From: Symsagittifera roscoffensis
Lineage: Eukaryota; Xenacoelomorpha; Acoela; Convolutidae
Direction of reading: 5' to 3'
Assembly (NCBI RefSeq): GCF_963678635.1
Contig: NC_087071.1
Span: forward strand, 37,783,858-37,847,857
Length of the DNA stretch: 64,000 bases
The translations under genes and the position numbers were made by a program. Positions 23,082 to 34,887 of the stretch are shown here, in pieces. How positions within the stretch are numbered: position 1 is the stretch's first letter; each line of letters begins with the position of its first letter. The notes below the pieces were generated by a model. It searched no databases, was not told the origin of the DNA, and saw only the letters and a list, made by a program, of their open reading frames with translations.

Positions 23082-25687
23082 AAATATTAATTTTTCTCCA
23101 ACTCTTTTTTCTAGTAATCTCCAACCAGAACATAAATCCTTCCCCCCGCACAGGACCCCAAGATTTATTAGTAACACATTACGATTGTGAAGAAAATGAA
23201 CAAAAAAACACTACACAAATATGCAATAAATCAAGTATCACAATGCGAAACAGAACCACGAGCTATAGAAACTACAAATGTAATAGCAATACTTGATTCA
23301 AAAGCCCGAGCAACAACAGTTATAGGATATAAATTCACAGCAACATTTTCTGAAAAGAAAGTACATTGTTCACAAGTCTCAAATGGAAATAAAAACCGAC
23401 TTGACCACGAATCATTCTACCAGAGTAATATCGAACGTCTTTTACATCTCAATCCCGAAGATTGTAAATACGAGTTACTCAGACTAAATATCACAAGAAA
23501 TAAAAACACAGATAGAAAGTTAGTATATTTCCAAGTTTTTGCAGATTCTGTACATCAAGCAGAACTTGAAAGATATCAAGGACATATAAAACTAGATGAA
23601 AAGTACCCATACAACGGCGCACACGGAAGATTAACTTATGACATACACTATAAACACTGGATACCACACATTGGTATAAATAACCCATCAAACTGCAAAG
23701 CAGACTAAAAAAATAAAGGATATCAAGAAATATTGTTTTTCGATTGGAAAATACAACTCGAAAAATACAGCTCACACGCGATTTATCTGACAACACAATG
23801 ATCTATCAAGGAATTAGATTAACTTGTAAAAACGATCAAGGCTATTGTGACCCTACAACACGAACACAAGCAACAATTGTTTGGTTCCCCGAAGACACAC
23901 GTACAACATTTCAAGTAGCAAAAATACACGCTCGAATGATAAAATTTCACGAAAAATATTTTATACAATCAATTCCATATGAACAAGTAAATCCATCACG
24001 AAAACAAAGTTCTAATTTTAGAAACATTCACAATATAGAAAATAAATTGACACGTTTTCAAATATATCAAGAAACAGAACTTGCATGTAAATACAGAAAC
24101 CCACTTCACAAAACACAATACTCCGAAATATTAGTTGAATACGAAAAAGGATTCGACATGACCACTGGAAAAATAAAAATCGACCCATATGCCACAAGTC
24201 ATCCTATAAACGAAGGAACATCATATATACCAGTTAATTTTCAAAAAAGTAAAGCTCAACCTGGTGGACATCTAAAGCCCCATGACAATAGAAGCACACT
24301 TTTACAAGAATTATCACTAATGAATAGTACATATTTCGGTAATATCCACTACGATATTCACTTAGATATGAAATTAGACTACACAATTAGCCGAATTTTT
24401 CAAGAAATGTCACTCTCTGAATAAGAAACACTTCACCAACTATGCGAATTAGAAAGAACACAAATCTAACAATCACTAGCACTAGCAGTACTAAAAATAC
24501 CCTACGCAGGATATTTACTATCAGGAAATAGATCAAATTTTTTAGACTACGAAGGAAACATTTTATGGTTTTATACCTGTACCAAAAAAGTATCACCACT
24601 ATATGTTTTTGAAGATAAACGATGTTATAAAAGTATCCCTACCTTTTATAAGAATAAAGTACATTTCATTGACACACTTTCAAGACGAACCTATTTCTGG
24701 GATACCGCAGTTCCATGTGGATCAGAAAATAGCCACAATGTAGTACAACTGAACCCTGATGAAGATAAATATTACCTTCTTACCCCATACCCCACATTAA
24801 TGCAATCACTCAAAAAATTTTCACCAGAAAGCATTAGAGCTATCGCTCGAAACCCAAATATCGACTTACAATCAATTGGAATATATTCAAAATCCGATAT
24901 CCAACATCACATTAGAACACAACAATTTCAAGTATTATTAACACAAATGGACACTATACAAAGACAATCAATTGACCAAAACTTACGCAAACTTGCAGAA
25001 ACCGCAGGATTTGCAGATATTTATACACAAGATTATAGTGCATATTTTAAAGACATTAAAGACTATATATATCTAAACGGTGAAAAATACCGACCACAAG
25101 ATATCTCACCTATAAATATTTTTAGCTTTGTTACACTAAAAAATGAAATTCTTGATTTCCTAGGATGGCCCTATTAGATCTTAGAAAAGTTGACTATTCT
25201 ATACGCAATGTTTAACTTTATAGGATTTCTTTTTTCACTTTTAAAAGGAATCTATAACACATGTGCTATACACACACAAGTCAATAGACAAGCAAGTGTA
25301 GCACGCATACTATTTGCAGGATTCTTTGGAACTTTTTCATCATCAATAAACAAAATTCTTTTAGACGCACAAATAAAAGAATACAACACAAAAATAGCAA
25401 CAAGACAGAACACATACGACGAAGAACATAACAATGTAGAAATAACGCCTACAGCACCACAGTTACCACCCCTACCACATAACCATCCATTATCCCTAGT
25501 CCCACAAAATTTTCGAAATTTAGCAATAACACATAATCCAAATTTCAGACCAACCATATCACAAAGTCCCATTCAACATATAATGACACATCATTCACAA
25601 GATGAAAATACATATGAACAAATTATAGAACAACCCCATACCACCGCTTTTCAGTCTCAAAATAATAATTTTTTTAGCCCACGATGA
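23069..25687 (+). pseudogene. env: env-like glycoprotein (multiple breaks)
   Basis: The ATG at 23069 opens a typical signal peptide ('MYILKILIFLQLFFLVIS'). Reading then moves through frames because of indels in A-runs (about 23200-23207 and 23760-23768) and in-frame stops at 23706, 24422, 24467 and 25175. The total is about 870 codons. Features: many Cys, several N-x-S/T sites, a C-terminal region with paired hydrophobic segments (about 25210-25345) and a 110-residue Pro/His-rich tail. A 'CY.SIP' motif followed by a 'F-I-D' and Arg-rich block (about 24620-24700) gives it the look of class III-type fusion glycoproteins seen in chuvirus-like viruses and some retroelements, but this is a weak visual impression. 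Membrane-anchored surface protein is the safe call. Confidence 0.65.
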
Positions 25688-27492
25688 GCCGACAACTTGG
25701 ATCCCTACACCGCTCAAATTCCCACCCAACCAACCTCAACACTCCAATTACAATAATTCCACTTTTTGCTTTACCGCCACCCGGTTTCCCAACCAGTAAT
25801 ATAACATCAGGCATGAATTCAGACACTAATTCACATATTTCAGTTTTATACTCCATTTCACAACTCAATAACCCTAATATTGAAACCCCTGATAAATTTG
25901 CAGACTCTGAACCATCTCCATCCAATAATTTTCAAACCAACTCCTCAATTTTTTCAACACCCCCTTTTCAACCAATCCCACCAAATAACCCACTCCCATA
26001 CATTTCTACACCCTCTTACGCTTCCCAAGTCACCCCAACCTACTCTTCATTTCATTCAGACCGATCATCCAATTCTCCAGATACTCCCCAAATCTCCCAA
26101 GAACTAGATAATTTTATCACCCTACAACAACAACCCTTCCACCTTGACACCCCCACTATAAATCAGATTTCATCCACAATAGAATCATCAAACCCACCTA
26201 CCCCTACACTCTCTTCAGCTTATACCGCATCATTAGCACCATCATCCACACCCACCGAATCATCAAATAGGACTAATAGAGCTTATCGCACTTTCAAAAT
26301 AAAATTCCCAAACCATCCATTTCCAACAAAACCAGGAACAGCCCGTGAATATATTAATCATCCAAATCACACTAACACGAAAGATTTTTTAACAATCACC
26401 CTACCTTCATTTCCACAGTATACTTTAAACACCCCTCATGATACTAACGACACACGTAGCTTTGTAGACGAACATGTTTTAATGCCTACACTTCATTGGA
26501 CATCATATTATCATTTTACTAATCCCCTTTGCCTACCATTATCTAATGCTCACATCGATATAGAAAGAAATCAAGATATGCTATACCGACTCACCACACC
26601 ACTAACACATAGACAATTTACTTATATAGGATATAAAAAGTCACTAAAAACATACACTGCACCCCGAGCTAACGAATATACGCTAGAATATTACGATCAT
26701 AACATCATCCGAGCTAACCAAGACCAATTTTTAGATGATGATTGCTTGGCTAACCCACAAATCACAGAATAATTCTTCATCAAAACACCATATGTATTTA
26801 CACTCATTATATTTGATCGCAAATTCGACCACGTCATTTCTGAAGCACTAACCGACATGCAAGCTTACGAAAGTTTTAAAGAAAGATTTCAATTATTTTC
26901 ACTAACCTTTAATTTCCTTGCACCACATGAACGCGATTTGCACTGCTCACACGACATTATGTTACGCACTAAACAAACCCACACATATACATACTATCGC
27001 TTCATACAAAATCATTTTGACCTGCACACTCCATCAAGACAACCACACCACCGTTTTCAGTTTATTAACTCTAAATACACTTCACCATTTTTTCTTAACT
27101 TCACATATTGCATCAAAGATACTAACCTTCACGGTATTCTTCGCAATTATGATCCCATAACCCAAATATATATTTTTTGTCCCATCACGAATACCCTTAA
27201 CGCAGAAGAATCCAGACCCTTCCTTATCCCACATGAATTTATTCAACCTATAGAAATCCCAATATTAGAATTCATCCACAACACTAAATACAATCACAAA
27301 TTATATAATCTCATCCAAAACACACCTTATGAGTTTGCAGTTGGCACTGAAGAACTAAAAACTATTAAATCACTTCAATTGCTTTGGCCACTGCTTCAAA
27401 CTAAAAACATCATTCGCATACTAGCAAAATTACTAACAAATTCCGACATAATACACGACAACTTCCCCCACGGTTTTTTCCCCGACGACTAA
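25684..27492 (+). pseudogene. large ORF downstream of env (one in-frame stop), unknown function
   Basis: The ATG at 25684 overlaps the env TGA in the tetranucleotide ATGA, a classic termination-reinitiation arrangement. The frame runs about 602 codons to TAA 27490-27492 with a single internal TAA at 26770-26772. The first ~190 residues are Ser/Thr/Pro/Asn-rich and probably disordered; the remaining ~400 are of mixed composition with aromatic and His-rich segments and look folded. No signal peptide, zinc finger or catalytic motif is recognised. Position as a fourth long gene after env is atypical for Ty3/gypsy. It could be a second structural or regulatory protein. Confidence 0.6.
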
Positions 27493-27495
27493 CAG

Positions 27496-27573
27496 GTAAG
27501 TATAATTTATACATATTCTTCACTAATAAATTCAAATTAAAAACTAACCATTCTTTATCCATGTCTCATTTAG
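27496..27573 (+). other. candidate 78-bp intron in retroelement 3' region
   Basis: CAG|GTAAGT (cut after 27495), a CTAAC branch-like motif near 27545 and an acceptor CATTTAG ending at 27573 form a near-consensus short intron. It begins three bases after the stop codon of the last ORF. It may be fortuitous, or may belong to a host-like transcript. Confidence 0.35.
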
Positions 27574-29084
27574 ATTTTTAGTTTTCATCCCACGATCATC
27601 TGCAAAATACACAAAAGAAAAATAAAAAATAGAAAACTTCTTCAAATTCTTCAAAACTCCATTAATATTTTGCACTAGATAATTTCAATAAAATTCATAC
27701 CAATGTAGTAAATTAATTTATAAATTGTTTCCCCACAAGCAGTAAATTTAGTAGTGATGAAAATTTGTAACTTAATTTTTCCCCAAAACTAGCAGTAAAA
27801 TTGAAATTCTATGTAGTAAATTGATAAGACGAAAATGCAGTACTAAGCTTTTGATATTTTCATTTACTCGCACAAGAATTCTATCCAAACTCGCACAGCT
27901 CGCCCACGAAGAATTGTTTAAATAATGAATTTCAGTTTCAAGTTTTCACACTCAACAACTCTAACACACGATAACAAGTTTCAAACTTTCCTTTAACCCG
28001 GTTGGAAAGGAATTATATACTAAACAAAACTAACCAACGCAGCTTACTAAACACCACAACACATAGAATAACAGCATGACTAAGAAAAGGAAACCAACGG
28101 TACCCAAACCGGATTAACCCAGTTTAAAATTGGATAATTTATTCTTTTGAAGACTATTATAAAGTCTAAGAAAGAAATAATAAAACACAAAAAATTCGAA
28201 AGACAAACCCATACCAAAAACAATTTGATTTTTGAAAAAAGGACACAACCAACGAAACATAAGAAAAATCACCACAAACCCGACATAAAACGTTATCACA
28301 TAACAGGACCTCTCACAGAAACCGCACGAAATCATACTCCCACTCCTGGCCTAACCAACCAGAGAGGACGTCCTGAGCATGCTCTATAGCCGGCCTAACC
28401 CACCGCGCTACATCCACGCTTTGTGACCACACTTCTATTTTTAATAAGAGGTACTCAAGGGTGAGTAACTCTTCAAAATAACCGAACTAAAACAAAAAGC
28501 TTTTGTGAAAACAAATAACCAAAACCATAATTAAAACACTGAACTAATAAAAATTTTATAAAATGTAAATTATACCTTGCAGTATATAGATCAGCATACA
28601 ACACCAAAGACGAACATCCAAAGACAAAATGACCCCACTACACTCGAAAAAGAATGGCCAACCACAATCAATATGCCGTCCACAATCACAACTCAAAGGA
28701 TTTAGAGTACGACTTGACTTCGCAGAAAAGGACTTCATTGAACTAGACCAATGACCACCTCGATGTTCAAGTATACGTACAGATCCGAGTAACCAGGCAT
28801 CCCCTCCACGCACCATCTCCACGCCATTCCCAGACAAGGTCAAACACAAAAGAAGTTCTCTACATGAAACAGAAAAACCTGTCATAGCCAACCATTCTGA
28901 AATCAGATTTGAGTTTGTTGAGAAAACCCAGTCGTTGTCATAAGAAGACACAACGATTGATCCTGGAACTTCTCTAACAAGAGAACCCAGAAGAAATATG
29001 ATGTTCGCCAAACACCAACGTCCATCATCCATCCTTTGAATTGCAGAAAGACACTTCTAAAAAACTCTTCTAAACCCGGATGGG
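27574..29084 (+). other. 3' non-coding region of the retroelement
   Basis: These 1.5 kb lie between the last ORF and the 3' LTR. They are A-rich, with repeated AGCAGTAAATT/GTAGTAAATT motifs at 27690-27830. On the plus strand only short basic frames without ATG occur (for example 28147-28389). An antisense frame of 158 codons lies at 28556-29032. The polypurine tract is probably the GGATGGG at 29078-29084. Confidence 0.5.
29078..29084 (+). promoter_or_regulatory. putative polypurine tract
   Basis: GGATGGG abuts the 3' LTR start (TGGAAC). It is short for a plus-strand primer but is the only purine run in place. Confidence 0.4.
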
Positions 29085-29494
29085 TGGAACCTGATCTAAA
29101 CTACATTTTATGATTGGATAAATTAGATATTTTACCACTGTAAAGTATTTAATATTAACCAATCATGATCCATCTAACTAACAACCCACTTATTTGTAAG
29201 TGCTGAAATTACTTGTAATTTCAGCACCAGAGAGATTTGAATTTAACTTAGAAATTAGTTGCCTCTCCAAGAGAACTTCAGCAGCCGCAATAAACCAGTA
29301 TACCCTAGATCTATTGAGCCTAGCAGAGACTAGTTAAACAACCTGAGACTAGATAGTATAAGAGTAAGATTAGGATCGGTATTAGACTAAGAAGTTGCAC
29401 GAATCTATCCGGCCGAAAATCAGATAGCGTGACGAGCAGACGGTGTACCCTATCCGAAATTACTCTATGAGCTAACCACATCGGACCTAGCTCA
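29085..29494 (+). repeat. 3' LTR (410 bp)
   Basis: This matches the 5' LTR base for base apart from about six substitutions. Both internal hairpins are kept. It is followed by GTAA (29495-29498), the right target duplication. Confidence 0.95.
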
Positions 29495-29579
29495 GTAACA
29501 ATACAAGGTATTAAGAAGAAATTTGTTCTCAATCCCTAATTTGTGTCACGTAAGCGTGTGCTAACTAATACACTTAATT

Positions 29580-29606
29580 TTGTATACGAAAACTTTTCGT
29601 ATACAA
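29580..29606. repeat. 27-bp near-perfect palindrome
   Basis: Arms TTGTATACGAAAA and TTTTCGTATACAA around one central C. It lies 86 bp to the right of the LTR element in host DNA. No associated gene was found. Confidence 0.8.
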
Positions 29607-30308
29607 CTTTTTTTCGTTAGTTTTCAGCAAAAAAAACCTTTCCAAACCTAATTTAGCAGTAGCTTCGGTTTTTAAGCAAACATTTTTAGTAGCCAATTTC
29701 TTAGAGTTTTTTTTTATTCAGTCAATTTCTAACGTGTGTTTAGATTGATACCCCGATTTGATGAAATGATTCTCACTAAATTGTTGAAATTGTTCAAATG
29801 CCTACGAAATTGAGTTTGTGAAATAACAATGGATATCTGAAAAGAATTGAAAATCCCAAATTTATGGGTTAAAATTCACTAAGTCTTCTTATATCTAGTA
29901 CCGCGACTCGTGAATCAAAATGCCGGCAAATTTTCATGAGGATAAAAAACTCCAGAGAGCCAGCAAATCTTTCAGTTGCGAGTTATGACTTTTTTATTTC
30001 AATTTTTCTTCAGTACTCATATACATATCTGCGTAACAACGTCTGTGAGCTGGAGAATAACATTGGGAGATGACAACAGTCCCATCAAATCGAATGGTTT
30101 TGCACCAAAGTTAGCTCAAATTGCCGCAAAAACAAGCTTCGACTTTTCCCATTCTCAAATGTGTTGCATGACATTTTTGCTTATTTCCATTGTTCAAGGT
30201 CAAGAGACGTCTCAAGACAGAAGTAGTTATCACGAAAACCAGATTGTGAGTTCGCACAAAGCCCTCGGCAATTAGATTGCGTCGAAGCCGACCCCAATCT
30301 CTAAACTT
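29607..30308. other. non-coding, no gene seen
   Basis: No gene is recognised. A 99-codon plus-strand frame at 29976-30275 has no domain and starts from a non-ATG codon. Confidence 0.4.
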
Positions 30309-30511
30309 GGCTCTTTTTCCTTTTCCCCCCCACCTCACACGAGCTTCAATATATTAGTGTAACGAGTAGTTTAACGAGGTTGAGTATGAGGACCAAATAT
30401 GTTTGTCGTGGCCTTTTTAGTCTGCATGTAAATTTTCATTACAATCGGTCAATGTCGTAAACAAATTTACATGGAAAAAATTGCAGGTGGGGGGGAAAAG
30501 GAAAAAGAGCC
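30309..30511. mobile_element. 203-bp MITE with perfect 27-bp TIRs and 8-bp TSD
   Basis: Left TIR 30309-30335 begins GGCTCTTTTTCC and includes a run of seven C; right TIR 30485-30511 is its exact reverse complement. Both flanks are CTAAACTT (30301-30308 and 30512-30519). An 8-bp TSD suggests a hAT-type transposase, though the termini are not the usual CAGNG. It has no coding capacity. The perfect arms indicate recent insertion. Confidence 0.92.
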
Positions 30512-30519
30512 CTAAACTT

Positions 30520-33500
30520 TTGTTACTCTTACTTGATCAAAATTACCAAAAACCTAGAAAAAAACGCTAAAAGATTTTTACAATTAGTTTTTCAAAATTA
30601 AAATAAATTTTTTTGAAAACTCCCGAAAAAATTAAATCCTGAGATTGATTTTTTTTTGCCATTAACAAAATAAAACAACAGCAGTTTGAGTTTTCTTGTT
30701 GTCAAGATTTATAACAATTGCGTCCGCTCCGTCGCTTTTTTTTGTTGAGCGAACCAACTTGAGTGCATTTCTTATCTCAAGAAAGATCTCAGAGGTTATC
30801 TGGTGCTCAATTGTTGTTTGGCTTTTTGAATCAAGTTTTCAACCCGAAAAACGTGTCTCATACGAAGTCGTACCCCGACATCCTTATTGAGTTTTCTGCT
30901 TTGAGTTAATTTCTTTTTTCGGGAGTTCTTGCAGGGGTTGTCTGATACTCGAGTGAAAATATTCAAACCAATCATTTGCCGTTGCGATCCTTATTTTTCA
31001 AATAAGTAGCAGAAGGACTCCCTTTTAGCTCCATTTTGTTATTAACATACTTAAGTGTTGCTTTTCCTTGTCAAAATTTCCTTCAAGTCCGCTATATCTT
31101 GATTGTTTTTTTTCTTCACTCCATTACATCATGACGTATATCTAATAATTTTTCGAGGAAGGGTCCTAAGAGTCCTAAGTTTAGGAAGGGTCTTAATTTT
31201 TTTTTGCTTTAAGGTTACCTTTAAGTTTTGGTTTTCTAATTAATATTGAGCTTTTTGTTTCATGCTATAAAGTTTCATGCTACACAACCCCATAAAGTAC
31301 AATAACGTTTACACACAGCTAAGTAGAAAAAAAAAATTAAGTTTTCAGCGCAAGGAAGACCATAAAATGGTTCAGTTGAAATTACCAATTCTCCTCATAA
31401 CGTTTCTAACTGATGTAATTTTAAGGCACGGCTGGGTCAATTTCTTAAGAAATCGTCAATCAATTAAATAAAAAATATCAATATCTCTGTTCATCACAGT
31501 TATCTCGATGACTAAATAATTACCGGTACAAGAGTAAAACATTTATATGTTTTCAGAGTTAGGTAACTGACAAAGTTTTAAAACCTTTAACTAAGCCTTT
31601 AACAATCTCAAAAAAAAACAAGTTATATCGAAACTATTTTGCGAGGAAAGTATAATCGATTTCATCAAAAGCATGCACTCGTTGAAACTCAATCTTTATT
31701 GACAAATTTAGGTCATAATTAAACCTCAATAAAATTTTCATGCAAGCAATTGAAACAAAGTTTTTGGAAAAGCAAAGAAAACATTTCTGAACAAAATGAT
31801 TCAAGAGAAATGTACACTAGCATTAAAACTAACCTCTCATTTTGATGCTGATTTTCTGCTTCAGCACTGAGTTTGAGGTTTCATTTTTGTCTCTCTAACC
31901 CAGCTTAAAAGTGATTTTTTTTTGTCATCCCGTATCGTAGTATTTTTTGCTTAGACCTTTATTTATGTCAATAAATTAATTTTTTTTTGCATTCCCCGTT
32001 TTTCGTAGTTTAATGTTGTTCTGTTAGGTTAAACGGAACTAATTATTTGGGAATGGATTAGCCTCTCCAGTGCTCTTTCATCAGTTTTCTTCTTTCTGAG
32101 ACTTTGAAACAACGAACTGAGTTGTTTTCTTAACTCGGGAGATATCGCTCAGGGTTGTTTGACTCTCAGTTTCTTTGTCTGCGCCTAACTGGATTCCGCC
32201 TGAGCTCAAAACCAATCTTTTCCATCCTCAAGTGACAGGTTATTTTACCGAAAAAAAGTCGTCTCTGAATGACAAAAGCAAACTAAAGAAAGCATTCTAA
32301 GTCTTTCATGAGTGCATCCTTGAGGCTAAAAATCGATAAACAGATACAGGACTGCAAGCAATTTTTTCGAAGGGCCGTCTCGCAAAACGGAGAAAACTCT
32401 TAACTCAAAGATGAAGATCGTTTGAGTCTTTCCGCATGTGAGCACTGGCTCTAAGGAAATAAAAAAGAAGATTAAAAAAAATTGTCTAGGCACATTTAGA
32501 CCCCGATGAAAAAAAAAGAAGCCGATGGAACAAATTTTGGACAATTAAAAGACCGATTGCAAGTTACATCGAATCTGATAGTCAACCCAGAAGTTTGTCA
32601 GCTCGAAATGTCTTCAATTACCAAGAGTTGAAAAATTCTAGACCTCAAAAAAACGAAGCTCTGCTGAGGAGAGTTAGGAAGTGTCAATTGAAGCAACAAA
32701 AACACCAGTTAGTGCTTCATTAACATCAATTAGAGCTAGAAAAATTCTTACAAGAAACCAGAGAGAAAATTACTCAAGCCACTCTACAAAAAAATGGGCT
32801 TTTGTTGACAATATTGATACTAAAGCGAACTTCTAAAAATCAAGTTTGTGCGATCTTGCTGTTGCTTGAAATAAAACTTTCTGTCTTAAACAGAGACTTG
32901 GGTAATGGAAACCACCAAAAAACATTTCAATACCAATATTCGGACTTTCTACGAATACTAATGTTTCGAACCGTACCGTCTTGACCCGATTTAAGTTTTG
33001 AGCATGGCAGGGTAAGGGTCAAAATATGTTCGTGTTTGAGCTATTATGGTCTGACGCCCTAGCGCAAACATTCCGTTCATAACTGTTGCTACCGTTCAGA
33101 ATTGCGCATATGACGCTGCGCCAATGCAAGATTTAGCCAATCCTGTCGTATCTGCAACAACTAGCAAGCACACCATGGTTTCAGTCTAACCCTCCTTCCA
33201 ATTCGTCCTGTACAAAAAACTTACAGTTTCCATGTTAGCCGCATATACCTTTCATAGTCATAATCGTCTTCAATCACCGCATGAAACATCAAGACCATGA
33301 TAAAACACGTCCAAAACAATCTCCAACTGACCTTATTGTTTTATACTATGAACAACCACTTGAAGATAAAGAGGTTTCCTTCCAAAATGTGACTGAGCTA
33401 CCGAACCTTAGTCGTGAGGACCAACACCGGCTCGCAGTGATGACGTTGAGGTAACGTATCTAATGACAATCGTTACCGGCAGAATTGAGTCAGCTATATC

Positions 33501-33959
33501 TGAGTTTGCCTTCATTGTGAGGATGTACAAAATGCACTGAACACCGTGAAGAGGAATTTGGTCAGCCTCGGCTTGTTTTAGTGCACATATGGACAAACTT
33601 GGTAACTTTCCGCTACTTAAGATGCATAAACCCGAAAGCATCATCAGCTTTACATCAACAGTTTCAAACAAGTAGGTGTTTACAAGACGTTGTCCTAATC
33701 TGCTGATCTTATAGATGTATTTTTGATAATCCAAGCTCTCTCTAAGCCACCTCCGATTGTGAAGGATTCTGGGATGATGCACATAATCAAAATAAGTTCT
33801 ATCACACTCTTCTACTACGATCGAGCGGTTGGTTGAGCAAAAAGGCAGTTGCCAGGATCTTTTGCGTATAAGGGCCCCTAAAACTGCCAAACATAAAGAT
33901 TCCCCGCTTTCCAATGGAAGAAAACGAAAAATCAGGTTTCAGACAGCAACACATCGATG
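30520..33959. other. non-coding, no gene recognised
   Basis: This is AT-rich sequence with poly-T runs and no recognisable domain. From about 33000 base composition becomes more even, and antisense frames open at 33408-33914. This stretch may be the unrecognised gag part of the decayed BEL/Pao element that is readable further right. Confidence 0.4.
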
Positions 33960-34887
33960 AAGAAGCAAACAGCTCAATATCGTCCTTGTCAGCTTTGCAT
34001 TTGGAATTGTATTTTTCTCTAGAAAAAAACAGCCTGCTAAGTTGGCAGCCTAACAGAAGTTGTGCCTTTCTTGCTTGAAACTTGATCAACCATTTGGAAA
34101 AATCCCTATAGCTATAAAAACAACAAAATTGAAATGATAGCATTGATAACGTTTCGCTGCACAAAGAGTGTCAAATTCAATGCACAATCAAATTCGATGC
34201 ACGAATTCACCAATACGTATCAAATTCGATGCACGAACACACCAAAGCGTTTTCAAATCTACCAGCAAAAAATCTAATCGGATTCTTTTATAAACGTAAA
34301 AGAACTACTTCACCACTCAAATTAAGCGTTCCGATTGATACCATCAACGCAAACTGTCTAGTTTGCTTAGCGCATGTATTCAATCATGTTGTCTTCAAAA
34401 CCCTCGTATCAGCTTCGTTTGTCTGAATAAGTGCTTGAGTTGACAGTGAAAGGAAATAACTCTCAGCAGACAATCACCACACGTAAGTCAAAGTAACGGT
34501 TATTTCACTATTGGAGAAATAATTGTTTAAATCACATTTATTTTTTGTTAAAGAAGATATCAATATGGGATTGGATGTTGTAATTTCAAATCGCTTCAAC
34601 ATTTGTACCCAATTTTTAAACATCTTGACCCAGTTGGCCAAAAAATACCGAGTTAGAATTGAAAAAGGTTATGTCTGCTTTCAAGCTAGAACTGCACTCG
34701 ATTGTTTTTGAGGAAGAACGCAAATCGCTATTTTTGCAAAGATTGGGTGCTAAGTGGGCCTCTAGCAGCTTCCATCGAACTTGTTTTCTGGTAAATTTAA
34801 GTACTGTGTAGAGGACTCATCAGTGGTGTGACTTTGATTTGTACGGAACATAAAATTGGCCAATCCTCGCTCCATTGCAGATAAAGT

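Larger units (their letters stand above)
6608..29494 (+). mobile_element. 22.9 kb env-bearing Ty3/gypsy-type LTR retroelement with internal tandem duplication
   Basis: Two 410-bp LTRs in direct orientation bound gag, protease, RT, RNase H and integrase in Ty3/gypsy order, followed by env-like and accessory frames. A 4-bp TSD (GTAA) shows that the whole unit moved as one insertion, including the roughly 4 kb internal duplication. Without the duplication it would still be about 18.8 kb, far longer than the usual 5-9 kb of env-bearing gypsy elements. The LTRs differ at about 6 of 410 sites, so insertion is recent. Frames carry indels in homopolymers and in-frame stops, so the copy is defective. 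Codon use is strongly A-rich (many AAA, ACA, CAA), unlike the T-rich flanks. Confidence 0.95.

Noticed and set aside
33408..34164. Two overlapping minus-strand frames of 168 and 120 codons
   Set aside because: They overlap each other in different frames, show no domain, and lie antisense to the gag end of the decayed plus-strand BEL/Pao element; most likely shadows of old coding sequence.
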